Of a stretch of 64,000 nucleotides of DNA, positions 9,908 to 21,639 are shown one piece after another. The stretch spans positions 16,769,501-16,833,500 of the forward strand of contig NC_073356.2 of assembly GCF_027580225.2 (NCBI RefSeq), read 5' to 3'. Made by a program: the position numbers and the translations under genes. The notes beneath the pieces were generated by a model. It did no database searches, was not told the DNA's origin, and worked only from the letters and a program-made list of their open reading frames with translations. The number at the start of each line of letters is the position of its first letter. Within the stretch, counting starts at the first letter, position 1. Origin of the DNA: Misgurnus anguillicaudatus (taxonomy: Eukaryota; Chordata; Actinopteri; Cypriniformes; Cobitidae).

Positions 9908-10279
9908 CTTTTTCCTATATTTAATATTTTTTTGGTGTGTGTTGGTGTCATCGACGTAGATGTAAGGCCTATAAGCTTTTATAAATCTTGGCGTACGCTA
10001 TTTTTGGCTTTTGTGTGTACGTAGACTTTTAGTAAGGATTCAGTTTTATAAATGAGACCCCTGGTCTCTCCCGCAACATTTATGATTAGTCCCGCTCTCA
10101 CCTGCAAAATCCAGCTTCTACCTGCTTATCTTTAATATGGATTGTTTTTCCACTTGTTCCCCATTGTATAAAATATAAATGGAACTGAGAATGAACATCC
10201 TGAAATGCGTTTGTTATATTTAAAGACATTTTACTTGAATTATGAGGCAGTGGGCATTAACGTTAAACACAATGGCAGG

Positions 10280-10465
10280 TTTCACAGACAAGGCTTAGCT
10301 AAAGCCAGGAGTAGGCCTTAGTTAAATTAAGCATCTTTTATAAACCTGCCTGATACTGGTGTGTATCTTGAGACAGATGAATGGCACTGGAGTATTTTAA
10401 GATCTGTTGAGACAGCTCAGACGTGTGTTTTAGTCTAGAACTAGCCTTAAGCCTTGTCTGTGAAA
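10280..10465. mobile_element. 186-bp MITE with 18-bp perfect inverted repeats
   Basis: TTTCACAGACAAGGCTTA at 10280-10297 is exactly complementary to 10448-10465. The inner parts are rich in TAGNCTT/AAGNCTA motifs. Non-coding. Confidence 0.8.
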
Positions 10466-10482
10466 TAACTTACAGAGAATAT

Positions 10483-10516
10483 AATATATCTTGAATGCCT
10501 GAATTCAAGATATATT
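10483..10516. repeat. Short perfect hairpin
   Basis: Arms AATATATCTTGAAT (10483-10496) and its exact complement (10503-10516) around a 6-base loop. Confidence 0.75.
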
Positions 10517-11599
10517 AACTATTTCTTTACTTACTAACTACTAACTAAAGTTAACTTTTAAAGAATGTTTTCCTGACATTCATTCAGTTCAAAACAAAAC
10601 TCAAAGTCATCTAACAGCATTGCTGTGAATTATTTAAGTGAAGACTCTGTTGGATTTAAGGACTATGAGTAATTTTCATACCTCCGAAATTACAAAGCCA
10701 AAAACGTCTCATTAAACATATGCCAAACATCTCTCTGAATCATTTCCTTGTCCTTGGGTGCTACTCATGAAAAGTTGCATTGTGTACAACAGATGAATAA
10801 CAGTTTAAAACCGAGAAACACGGGGTGAGCAAAAGAGAAAGACAAAACTAGCACATCTGCGAGCGATATTCTGCACACCGTCAAGTGGAGAAAGCGGCAG
10901 ATCGAGAACATTTTCCTTTCCTTTTTTCAGATTTGGAAGGCAGCCTAAAAATGTGCCTGTCGCAGATGTTTCGACAGAAGGTGTTTGCATGCTGTTCGTT
11001 AATACACTGCCATACGGGACACAGTATGACCACCACAATACCCGGTAAGTAACACTCTCTGTGTGCGGAGCGGAGAGCCAACTTTACCTTCTGTTTTTGG
11101 GGGAAGTTATACCCTGTGGATTGAGACATACCTTGCTGCTGCCGCATTGCCCGTGACTGATAATGGCATGTGGGAAGTAATGGTTCGGGGAAGATGGGAG
11201 CAAAGCATTTCCTGCAGTGTGACAATGTGTGAAGGGCTCAGGTTCACCATCTCTCATCTTTACCGTGAGGAAAACGTACAGTATGGTGTTGTCGAAGCTG
11301 CTTTGAAACTGTAGTCTGCCAAGTGACTGCCTACTCAAAATTTATAGTAAAGCCAAGGTAAAGCTTTACTATGAGATTCTCATAGTCTCATAGTTAAAAC
11401 AACTTGGTTTTGCAAGTCAATTCAACCTACTATTTTAAGTTTGGGCTTAAAAAGGTGGTATAACTTATAAATTTAAGTTGAAATTGTTTAATTTTTTAAG
11501 TTACATAAAATGTGTGTTGATTTGTGAAAAATGCTGCAAATTTGAGTGCAAATTTAAGTGCAGCATATGTTTATTTATAACCCAACATTCTGTGTTCTG
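10517..11599. other. No gene recognised
   Basis: 10800-11340 has mixed composition with overlapping short frames on both strands and no recognisable domain. 11390-11530 is rich in AAGTT/AACTT motifs like those near 13430-13590 and is probably decayed MITE sequence. Confidence 0.35.
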
Positions 11600-12010
11600 T
11601 CCAATATTTACCCAGCACTAGTTTAAAAATAACCCAGCAGAATTTCAATGTGACATAAAAACACTATCTAAAAATGCTGGGTTTGTTTAGAGGAATAAAA
11701 GCAGCAATTCTACTAATGTAATATGACCTTTTTTAGTGCAATGACAGTGAGAAGGTATACTAACTTTTATTGCTTTTATAGTAAGCTAATGATGCAATAT
11801 CATACAGTGCTACACACAAAAAAATATTGTATTATGGTTGGGTAAAATATAAACAATCCCATCCATGGGTTGAAAACAAACCTATCATTTTTATTGTTGC
11901 ATTGTATGATATTGCATCATTAGCTTACTAAATAACCCAGCACATGTTTATGGTTGGCTTTGTCCATATTTGGCTCAAACATGGGTTGAAACAACCCAGC
12001 ATGCTACACA
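11600..12010. mobile_element. AACCCAGC-type MITE cluster with large hairpin
   Basis: ACCCAGCA/TGCTGGGT motifs recur at 11610, 11632, 11677, 11935 and 11995, in both orientations, as at 51217-51405. Inside, 11779-11810 pairs with 11899-11930 at 31 of 32 positions around an 88-base loop. It is a foldback structure with no coding content. Confidence 0.65.
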
Positions 12011-12144
12011 TTTTTTTTTAGTTTTGACATGTTATTGTTTGTTATTCTATAATGTTGAAATAAAGAAGTAACAAATGTAGAGCGAAAGTAACGTGGGATG
12101 TAAAGTAAAGTACTGATCCATCTACAGGTTGTTTAGTGCTCTAA

Positions 12145-12546
12145 TGCTGCGTTCAGACCAGCCACGGTAGAGGCGTCAAGCGCGAGTGATTTCAATGTTA
12201 AGTCAATGTAAAGACGCGTTGAGGTGTTAAGCGCGGTGCGGAAGATGCGATTCAGCCTCAGTCGCGCATCTAGTTCACGTGAATCGAGCGTTGCCGCGGC
12301 AAACACGCGAGTTAAAAAATTTGAACTATGGCAGAAAAACGCGCCGTGTTAACCAATCAGGATCTTGATCTAGTAGTGACGTGATTCCAGGATGCGAGCG
12401 GAGTTGCAGAAGCCCCTCCCATGACGCAAATTTCTGCGTGAATGTCTCGATGACTAGAATTTCACGCGCGAGTTAATTAAAAAATGTTCAAGCGGCAAAC
12501 AAGACGCAAATTTGATGCCTCAAACGCGGCTGGTGTGAACCCACGG
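12145..12546. mobile_element. 402-bp MITE, TAA target duplication
   Basis: Flanked by TAA (12142-12144 and 12547-12549). The inverted ends share TTCASACCAGCC followed by GCGTTTGAGGC- or CGGTAGAGGC-type sequence. A second copy at 49061-50017 is in the opposite orientation. 3-bp TWA duplications are typical of PIF/Harbinger; no transposase is present. Confidence 0.75.
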
Positions 12547-12549
12547 TAA

Positions 12550-13670
12550 CACATCCTGAACTTTGCCTTCTCACAGTTTTTCCAAATTAAAGTAAATCGG
12601 GTTTAAGGAGTTCCTTTTGTCCCGCTGTTAATACTGTTGCATTATGTTGAAAATTTATATTATTCTAATTTGATTTTATTTAATTTTCATAGTGTTTACA
12701 CTGTTGAGAAAAATTCCAAGTTTGTATTGTCGGGTTGCTTTTAAAACATTTGATAAAACTGATTTTTTTAAATGAAAAATTTATTTCATTATTTTTTGCA
12801 AAAATAAAGGACAAAATATGTTTGCAGTTACAAATTAACATAGTCATGTATATTTTCTTGTTCTGTTGTGCTACTTTTGACTCACCTGTCTGTTACTTTC
12901 GTCCCTGCTGAAAGGGTCAAAAGGAACAATCATTCACTACTTATGTTCAAAGTGAATACTGAATTCATTTTACATTTGTTCAGAATCACACCTATTGATA
13001 GACCACACTTGTGAGTTATTGACCACAGCAAAACAAAATCTCTGTCTAAAACATTTGCTTTAAAAATTCGCCTTTGCTCTCCCCTACCATAGTGATGAAG
13101 TGTGAGCGTGTTACTTCAGGAAAAGCTATTTTACCATTCTGACATGTATGCTATTTCACTGAGTAGGGAGAATTGCTCTAATGTGGGTCACTTTTTGAAA
13201 TTCAAACTTTTTAAATTTCAGACTGTGAAATGTACTTCCAATTTGCTGATTGCTGCACCCTAATACAGAACATTTGAAAGGTCATGTGATATTTTATTTT
13301 TGGAGGACCTACAAACACTAGACCTTAGGTATCTCACAGTTTCCACCTTTACCTTTGTCTCCTTTCCTCTTTCTGCCAGCTCCATTCATTACACATAAAA
13401 ATACATTTTTATAAAAAAAGTCCAACAAAAGCAAGTCAGTTCAACACAAATCAATTCCAACAAAATAAATTAATTTAACTTACTTTTTATTATATGCACA
13501 TTCATCTAGTTTGTGTTCAGATAAATCTATTTCATTTGTCATATTTTATTAAGTTCAACTAACAATCTATATTTTGAGTATAAAATATGTGATCAAGTAG
13601 CATCGCTGCTTTTATTGTTCAACACTAGAAACATGAGCCATTTGTTTATTATTTCAATCCATTTCTTTCC
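12550..13670. other. No feature recognised
   Basis: AT-rich DNA without clear repeat ends or coding signal. 13430-13590 has AAGTTCAACT-like motifs suggesting an old MITE. Confidence 0.35.
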
Positions 13671-13675
13671 TGTAG

Positions 13676-13730
13676 TTTTCCCAGATGGTGACAGTAGCTG
13701 TAAATCTGTCAAGATGGATTTAAACAGTGG
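13676..13730 (+). other. Candidate small exon, low confidence
   Basis: A good 3' splice site (pyrimidine-rich run ending TTTCCTGTAG) precedes 55 bases with one open frame reading FPDGDSSCKSVKMDLNSG, followed by a possible donor GTAGGT (13731) or GTATGA (13735). The protein fragment is not recognised and no partner exon was found. It may be chance or part of a non-coding transcript. Confidence 0.15.
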
Positions 13731-13739
13731 GTAGGTATG

Positions 13740-15690
13740 AGTTCATCTTCCCATCTATAAAACGTAACAGGAAATTAATATTAAAAATGTGATTTTATTC
13801 ACTTTTAAATTCAATTTATCCTCGTGTCCTTGAATCAACGGCTTTGATTCAGATGCAGTCTTTGTAGACAGCAGACATGTTATTGTAAGCTTTCCTATTG
13901 TAAAATTCTTGCTGTGTGTTACATTTTCTCATTAGTAATTTTTTTTTTCACAGAGCAACATTTCAAATGAATTATTGAAGGCAAAAAGTTGCAAATGTTT
14001 ACTGGAGTTTTCACAAAATCTGATACAATGGCAAGGAAGGACATAAACAGACATACTATTCAAATTATCACCAGTTTATTGCTTGTTGCCACAGCTGCTG
14101 TTTCCAAGCTTGTTTGTGTTAAAGTTTTTGTCTTTTGTAAAGTGCAGGAGAAGAGGACTTATTCACCATCAGCATCCGAATGGAAGCTGGAAGCCAGGTT
14201 GCCAAACTGGTACCCACGATATGCTCTTTTTATTAAAAGCTTAAAAAACATACTGTACTCATGGTGTTTCCAATACCGACATGAGCCAAAAGTGTGTGAT
14301 GCGAATTTTATAATGCAGTCATGAGCATCTGCGGCAGGCGTGGAGGCCACCGGTTAAAATGATCACTCCGCCTTTTAACCTAATTCTGCTCCAGTGCATT
14401 ACATCTGGTAAAACACACGCCATGCTCGGCCTGCCCTCAATTATAGCATCCCCCCTCGCTTTCATCTGCTATGAGTCTATCTGCTTAGCAGATGCAGGTA
14501 TTGAGTAATTGAAACAGTCTCTGAATTCTTGGACGGATGTCAAGAAGCTTTAACGTGACACAGCGGTTTCAATGTGTTGAAAACCTTTGGCACAACTCAC
14601 CGAGTGGCACTTGAATGCTTATTTTCTGCATCTCAGCAGAATGACTTTTGCTTATTTAGACTCTGAAAACATTGAGTCAAGTTAAATGTAAGTCAACGCG
14701 TGTGTGCTTCTCGTGGCATTGGGGAGCAATTAAGTAAAAGTCAATAGTGTGACAGTACAGTGGGTGAGCTGTTTTATAACACCGCAATGTTTTTTCTCAG
14801 TTACAGTATATATTTCATTTTATCTGCGACGTTTAGTGTAAATCAATCTGTTTGAATGCTGTTTAATGCTGTCAGCCTAATTGTTTTTGTTTTAGATAAA
14901 TACTCTTTTCATTCGGATATACTGTATCAATCATCGGATAGTGATTTATTAATAGCTTGGTTAGCTAACTACCTTTCCCAAATGATATCATTACTATAGT
15001 TGAGATACTTCAGATTATAAGTGCCTTTTTTAAAGTATCACTGAGCGAATTATGAAATCTGCCGGAAATGTAATGTAAGGAATATGCATTACACAACAAC
15101 AGCGTAATTTATAAAGAGGTTACGTTTGTCTACATTGGCTTATATTCTCAATTTTACACTTGAATAAAAAACGTCCTCGAAATCTGACATATTGCATATT
15201 TGTTTCACAGCTTCTCTCATTGACTTGCAAATGCATAGGATGAGGGGGAAAATCATCAGTTATTAAAATTCAGGCAATGTATTCCTGTGTCTGCATTCTA
15301 TTTGAGAAACGTTATTAATTTCATATATCAAGTTTGGAGCGGCCATCTGTTCGCTCTGCACTGCTGCACCTCCCTCCATCTGCCCGACTTTAGCGCGCGA
15401 GAGAAAAGTGCCTTCGCTTTGGTGCCACCGGCTCAGGCAGCGTGGGGAAGTTTCAGCACCACTTTTTGATTTGTCACTCATTTCGGGCAAGGCACACAAG
15501 GCCCGCTCTCTCTCTCTTGACACGTTGCTACTCAGTTTCAATAACCGGCTTTGCCACAACCCCTACTACAGTACTTCTTTCCTTTTTTGTCGCTCACCCT
15601 CCTTCCATTCCTATCTTCTTCTTCTTTGTTTTCTTTCTCCCTTGTCCTCTGTACCCCCCAACCCCCAAACCCTCCCTCCGTAACTAGAGG
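13740..15690. other. No gene recognised
   Basis: Mixed-composition DNA. The longest frame (13989-14324, 111 residues) has no recognisable domain. 15340-15690 is C/T-rich on the plus strand, which produces several overlapping frames. Confidence 0.35.
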
Positions 15691-15699
15691 AAGCAGATT

Positions 15700-16340
15700 G
15701 CGAAGCCGGCACAGTGAGATGTGTCCCTGCCACAGTTAATTTAGCATCTGTGCCTCCATGAATATGAATACATTTACAAGTCTTGGATATAATTAGGCAC
15801 TGAAGTGTGGAGAGGGGCACGCAGCTCCAGGTGGGAAGAGAGATGCTGGGAAAACAGGTTGGGCTGCAGATACTCGCAGACAGGTGACCTTTGTAAACAG
15901 CTCGTTGAAGTTTAGGACTGAGCTGGAAAAAGAGAAAGAAACGCATCATAACAATCAAATTTCTGGTGATTTTATTGTTTGTGCAACACGATGATGCACA
16001 ATGAATTGAATAAATGTGCATGTGCATTTGCGTTTGCATATGCTACTGTTTCTGGTGTAAGCTTGGGCCCGCTTCACTGGCAGTCCAGCAATAACATTGT
16101 CTTCAATAAGTGAGTCAATAAGTCATTTCTGATGATATTTTATTTACCGAGGCGCTGTGCCATCCGGGCACATGGGAGGAATGGGCTCCAAAACGGCTAA
16201 TGTTGTGTAATTTTACCATATGCTGCTGGGTTACAGCTTCAGCAAGCTGTAACGGCATTACAACACTAGTCATTTTACATCATCCATAATGCAGTCTTGT
16301 AATAATGTAATGGGAATAAAAAATCTGCCATGTTGAGGTT
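15700..16340. other. Non-repetitive block, candidate regulatory element
   Basis: Balanced composition, no repeat ends, with TTAATTTAGCATC, ATATAATTAGGC and CAGGTG motifs (homeodomain- and E-box-like). No convincing coding frame. Looks like conserved non-coding DNA, unproven. Confidence 0.35.
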
Positions 16341-16555
16341 TACGTGAGCGTAGTAGTGCCGAACAAATAATCAGATGTTTCATGTAAATTTGTGTGCAGT
16401 TTAATATAAACATATGAAGAACTCAGATTCGAAAGCTGCTAAACGGCAACTTTGTCAAAAATTAGATGATGATGTTGACCGAATGCTCTCGCCATGTCAG
16501 TTTTGTTGACAGAATCTGTTAAATGCCATGACAATTTTTCAGCGAAGTCCTCTAA

Positions 16556-17268
16556 TGTCACTTTTCCATTGCATAGTACCCCATGGTTTGGTTTGGTTTG
16601 GGTCGGGTCAGCTTACTTTTGGGGGGTTTTCCACTGGGTGCAGTACATAGTATCCGATTCCAAGCGTCCTGAGCTGATACCAAAACGTGAAGCGAAAACA
16701 CTGTAGATCACGGATTGGTCTGAGAGAATCGTCACTACCAGCATCATCGCTATAATGTAAAAGATTAGCTTTACCTTCATGCTAGCTTGCGCTGTCTCGA
16801 GTAAACATGTTGTCATCTGTGCTCTGCTATAAGTTCCCAAACAACCTTTTAGCGATGAAAAACATCCACAGGTTGAGAATCAGAAACGCCATAAAAGTTT
16901 TTTTCCGACGTGCACATATGCTTAAATCAATTTGAATGAGGTTCAGCGGAGCGCGTCGACTGATGCCACGGGTGTTTGTACAGAAACTGTCATGTGAAAC
17001 AGAGGTAGTGATAAACGCGATGTGCAAACATCTATTTGTGGTGGTCAATTTTAATTTTGTGGCGGACAGAGAAATAAACCAATGTATGGGAATGTACAAC
17101 GATGATGTCACAGCAGTAGGCAGGGCAAATATAACGACACGCCTATAATCCCTCCAACTCCGAAGTGTTACTAAAGTCGATGGAAAAGCTAACCAAGCCA
17201 AAGTGAGGTGATCTGACCCGACCTGACCCAAACCAAACTGTGGGGTACTATGCAATGTAAAAGTGCCA
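16556..17268. mobile_element. 713-bp PIF/Harbinger-like MITE, TAA duplication
   Basis: Flanked by TAA at 16553-16555 and 17269-17271. The ends are 28-bp inverted repeats (TGTCACTTTTCCATTGC against TGGCACTTTTACATTGC, then TAGTACCCCA in both). It sits in copy C at a point where copy A (near 4033) reads CTCTAAATGCAC uninterrupted. The 179-residue frame on the minus strand across it shows no transposase motifs. Confidence 0.82.
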
Positions 17269-17323
17269 TAAGTGCACAAAAAAGAGTTGCGTGCATCGTG
17301 AAAAATTGTGCTAAATAGTAAAA

Positions 17324-17425
17324 GCTCGTAATCATAGGGGAACCATTTTTTGGCGCAACAGAGCACCTATATAGCACCTCTGTACGATGTTTAGCAGTAA
17401 AAATGGTTCTCCTATGATTACGAGC
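17324..17425. repeat. Foldback repeat with 27-bp arms
   Basis: Arms 17324-17350 and 17399-17425 pair at 26 of 27 positions around a 48-base spacer containing AGCACCTATATAGCACC. Likely a small MITE. Confidence 0.75.
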
Positions 17426-17639
17426 CTGTGAACCACTTTTAGTGACTTTTAGCACCATTTTATTTATACAAGAGCCTTTACCCGATAAAAAAGGTTTACT
17501 GAATATGTTAGGTCGGATATTGATTGACTTTTTCACCCTTTACCTTCATTTGGAAAGTACAGTTAAAAGTGACAGTGCCAATAATATCAATAAAATGATT
17601 AAAGTCACATTTGACCTAAGCACATAATGGATCCGCCAA

Positions 17640-18975
17640 AGTAAAATTAACCTGCAAATTTGTGTAATATAGATAGTGACCATTTATTTTTATTCATCAA
17701 TATACTCCAAACCAACCCAGCATAACTAGATTAATATTACATTGTCCTCCATTCAGAAAAAGCCAAAAACAAAGGTTAAAGTTAGTGATAAAATCACAGC
17801 ATGAGATGATAACTGAATTATAATGCAGTCATGTTGGGTGAATTACCGATTAAGGAAAGAGTTTCATATCTGAATTTTGTCGAAGCTCTTTAAAAGAAAT
17901 CATATTAAAGTAATAAAATAAAGGCAATAAAAAGAAAGAGTAATTAAAGTCTCACGCCAGGCTCCTGCTGGAATTGCCTCAGTGGGGTCTGGATACCTGA
18001 GGATACCTGAGGTGACTGAGAAATTACATTTGACAGTTCGCCTTCACAGAGGTTAATTTGATCTTGTAGTCAAACTTTGTTTTCTTCCTGAAACGTAGCC
18101 ATACATGACTTATAAACAGATGAGATATTCAAACCGTCTCTGCTAATTGGAGACTTCCTATGGCACAATGTGAACGGCATGCCTTTGATCACTGTAGTAG
18201 TTCGGAGCTGATCATTTCTTTCATCTGTTTGATCTCTCACAGTCTTTTCACACTGCATTAAAGCACAAATTCTAAATTGTCTCTTTGGAGGATGAAAAGG
18301 GCCAGTATTGTGCTTCCTGATGCTTTATGGGCAGATGGTGTCAGTTCAACAGGTGCACTTTGACAGTAGTGCCAAGATTCTTGGGCAACAGGAGATGTGA
18401 CGATAAGTCAGATCTTCTTTTTTGGGCTCATATGGATGGTCAGCGATAGGAAATGCACCAATTGGTTCACCAGTCATTTAGTCCAGCGAGTCGATGATTT
18501 GTTAAGTATGAGGTCTACTACTGTAGCTGTGGATCACATGACTTCAGAAATTGTGTTACATTCAGCCTCTCACAAACTATGCTTTAATGCAGCTCTTTGT
18601 GGCAGTAAACAGCACCAATGCAGCATGGCCTATACTGTAGGTAGCCTTTTATGTAAACATTTCTATATTTCAACAAAAAATATGTAGTGATGCTGAAATA
18701 TATGACCACTAAGACAAAGCTGAGAGCTCCCAGAGCAACCAACAACAATTTCAGACAGTTAAACACATAAATAGAGACTTGCAGAAACCATGCAATGTTT
18801 ATGTGTCACAGTCCAAAGAAAGATAGAATTTGAGAATCAGCCAATTTCAATTAATTCCACCTTTCATTCTGTCATTTTTTTACTATTCTCCTAATTTCTG
18901 TATCAATTCTATTGGAAGCTGTCTCACCTTTTCTTCTGACTTCACATTTATAATTGGTTGGCTTTGCAAAACTAC
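17640..18975. other. Non-repetitive block, no gene recognised
   Basis: 17940-18260 and 18290-18700 have balanced composition with no internal copies. A local direct repeat GGATACCTGAGG occurs twice at 17990-18012. Open frames (e.g. 18397-18687) have no recognisable domain. Confidence 0.3.
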
Positions 18976-18979
18976 TGCT

Positions 18980-19205
18980 ACGTACACACCAAACGCGGGG
19001 CATCGGTTTACTCGCTCTAGATTAGTCGCAGGATTTAACTTCATGTCATGCGAATTTTTTGCACAAGTTTTTATTTATTAACTTGGGCGAAGACGCGTTT
19101 GAGGCGAATAGTGCATGTTTTCGTGGTAAACAAAATCTACTTCACCGTGTAAAGTCCGCCCCAACGTTTCTGATTGGTGCCGCGATTTCGACGGATTAGA
19201 AATGG
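18980..19205. mobile_element. MITE fragment with CpG-rich end
   Basis: The start, ACGTACACACCAAACGCGG, looks like the TIR style of the families at 12145 and 56304, and an inner GGCGAAGACGCGTTTGAGGCG supports this. The opposite end is not found. Confidence 0.4.
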
Positions 19206-19229
19206 GCTTTGCCATACTTACTTGTAGAG

Positions 19230-20226
19230 CAAATCTAAATTTGCCGGAAGTTGTCTGGATTTTCCCAGGCTATCATTTTCAGCTCCTCTAGAGTTAAACA
19301 TTTGATTTTTACCATTTTGAAATCCATTCAGCCGATCTTCGGGTCTGGCTGTACCACTTTTAGCATAGCTTATAGCATAATACATTGAATCTGATTAGAC
19401 CATTAGCATCATGCTAAAAATAATCAAAGAGTTTCTATATTTTTCCTATTTAAAACTTGACTCTTCTGCAGTTAGATTGTGTACTAAGACCGACGGAAAA
19501 TTAAAAGTTGCAATTTTTAGGCAGAAGTGGCTAGGAACTATACTCTCATTCTGGCGTAATAATCAAGGACTTTGCTGCTGTACCATGGCTGTAGTAGGTG
19601 CAATGATATGACGCAGTGCCCGAAAGTAGTCCCCTTGGTTACTTTCAATAGCAGGGGACTATAGAGGGTATGCACGTGACGTCAGCTTCAGTGAATTTGA
19701 CTGCGGCTAAGCCCACTGAGTGGCAAAAGACAGAGCGGCAGAATGAGTGTACTGTGTGAAATCAGCAAAAACACAATGAAAACGCGTCGAAATGGAAAAC
19801 AGCTGATGTGCGATAGACTGTACTAACAGACTAACAAGAATTTGGAGCTATAGTTTTACAGACTGCCAAAAAACACAGAAAGAAGAAATAAATTGATTGT
19901 TCATGCCAACGTCCACAGACCACAGGTGGGTTGACAAGTTGCTAGGGTCACTATCAAGCAGAGGTTTTACTTTCTACTAAAGTATTTGTATTTTATCTGT
20001 GTTTTTCTTTAGAAAACATACATTCCACCTCTGCTATCAAAACCAACTAAATTCAATTAAAGCTGATAATAGTCAGTTTTACTGGCATTTTGGCAGCAGT
20101 CGCTATGAAAACCAGCCATTTTGTTGAACGTTTGCCACTCAACAGGACGAGTTCCGGCACGGTCACGTGGAAAAGTGACGTCAATACATACCTTCTATTT
20201 TCAGGCACTGCGTAATATCATTGCAA
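19230..20226. mobile_element. Common cyprinid-type repeat with central palindrome
   Basis: Contains TTTTAGCATAGCTTA, GCATCATGCTAAAAATAA and CTCATTCTGGCGTAAT motifs, then CAATGATATGACGCAGTGCC (19598) whose complement GGCACTGCGTAATATCATTG recurs at 20204. The palindrome is opened by the insertion 19664-20195. From memory it resembles an abundant zebrafish/carp repeat. Related sequence is at 58415-58645. Confidence 0.6.
19664..20195. mobile_element. Nested MITE in the palindrome loop
   Basis: Ends GAGGGTATG and CATACCTTC are inverted (8 of 9), followed inward by TGACGTCA-like sequence on both sides. TAT flanks both junctions (19660-19662 and 20196-20198). Removing it gives GGGGACTATTTTCAGGC, restoring the palindrome. 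Confidence 0.6.
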
Positions 20227-20299
20227 TTTATTTGTTAACATTAGTTAATGCATTAGCTAACATTCGTGTTAATTTCAGCATTTCATAAATTTATGATCA

Positions 20300-21430
20300 T
20301 TTTATAAAGCTTCTTTCCTCAGATTTTGAAAAACATAAGGGTCGTTAAAAAAATTACTGTTGCTGTTTCTGTTTGCTGAATATTTGCTACCATTCCAGGA
20401 CAAAATGATCCCTGTGTGGCAGAAGAGGCGGGTTTGCCAGCCCGATGAAGTAGCAGCCGTGACTTCAGTGCAGTGACATTGACCTCTAGAAAGTTCCTCT
20501 TTTGTCCCGGGCATCAACGGTGTGCCAAGGCTGCAGTCTGTGCCCTGTGAGCTGGCACCGCCAGCAGGCTGGAGATAGAAAAGGGTGGCACAAGCCATCT
20601 GGGATATCTCCAGGAGACGCACGGCAAGCCTCACACTCATCAGCAGGTTTGAATTTGCACCATAATCACAAACAGATGCTCTCTTCTTCCTCCACCGCCC
20701 TCCTTCTGCCTGCTTTCTTCTCTCGGTTTGGCTCAGTGTGAAACCTTTGACCTTCACCGTATTCAGAGGAAAGCCTGACCTGATCGAAGGAAGAGAGGCA
20801 GAACATTTTTTTATGTATTTCATGTATAAACCAACACAATCTATTTGATGTTATCTTTCTTTTTATCTCTCTGACCGTGCGACCCGCTTCCTATGTTAGT
20901 TTCATGTTTTAGTTTTATGTGTACCTTCAGTCCTCTTGATCTCATTCAGCTCTCATGCAGCTCTGAGGAAATTGTTTTTGTTTTTGGCCTGAGAAAGAAA
21001 AATGGTAAATAATACTGTAAAAATGGTCAAAGATGTACTTATTATTTACTTAGATGTGCTTTCTTCTTCTTAAAGTTGTTTTTATTTTATTTTCCTTTTT
21101 TTACTTGACATTTAACAACCTACAACATTTTTTCAATTATATGCCTCTTGCTTTCATGGTATACATTTGCATGTTGGATCTTCCATATAGGAAAGCACAA
21201 AACATTTTGTACCATGATATTGTCTACAGCATGTCAACAGTAGAATAATGTGTCTATCAGCTGAAGGCCATCTCATCGGCTGCATCCATTATTAAACCTA
21301 ACTTTAATTAACATGGCAGTAATCTGGGTTTGTGGCTTTTGATACAGGCACAATGTTTTGACACTCAATACAAACTTCCCAGTGTGTCATATTGAAGGCC
21401 TGGTTTGGCTTAAGGGAACTCAAATTGGGG
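20300..21430. other. Non-repetitive block, no gene recognised
   Basis: 20400-20800 is moderately GC-rich and carries a 173-residue minus-strand frame (20302-20823) with no recognisable domain and a competing frame on the other strand. 21240-21420 has TAAT-rich motifs. Possible regulatory DNA. Confidence 0.3.
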
Positions 21431-21639
21431 TTACCATGGTAACACATTCATATCCAAAGGCAAAATAAGAAGAAATATACAACAGATTTGGATATTTTTA
21501 AATATAAACACTCCGAAATGGTTTGCTTTATCCCAGTTTGCATACTTACAGTATGTTATGCCATAAAAGTAAGTACTGTTTATGTTATGGGAAAGAATAT
21601 ACATTTCAGTGCGTCGCAAAAGTAAGTACTGGGACATAT

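Larger units (their letters stand above)
8356..10060. mobile_element. DNA element with 16-bp perfect terminal inverted repeats
   Basis: GGGTCTCATTTATAAA at 8356-8371 and its exact complement at 10045-10060 bound the block. GCGTACGC-type motifs lie in the subterminal parts on both sides (8440s, 9250s, 9960s). The interior is interrupted by an LTR at 9267-9890; without it the element is about 1.06 kb. No transposase frame is visible, so it is non-autonomous. Confidence 0.7.
16409..17625. mobile_element. Old DNA element copy C, interrupted
   Basis: Left end ATGAAGAACTCAGATTCGAA and inner motif CAGAATCTGTTAAA match copies at 1921 and 52670. The body resumes at about 17490-17600 with TTAGGTCGGATATTGATTG and AGTTAAAAGTGACAG. 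Between these lie the MITE 16556-17268 and the foldback 17324-17425. The right end of the family is not found. Confidence 0.55.

Noticed and set aside
15611..16039. 142-residue minus-strand frame
   Set aside because: Low-complexity Arg/Ser-rich end from the C/T-rich tract; no domain.
16827..17366. 179-residue open frame on the minus strand
   Set aside because: It crosses the end of a MITE (17268) into host DNA and shows no transposase motifs, so it is chance.
20302..20823. 173-residue open frame on the minus strand
   Set aside because: No recognisable domain, low-complexity ends, competing frame on the plus strand, no splice context.
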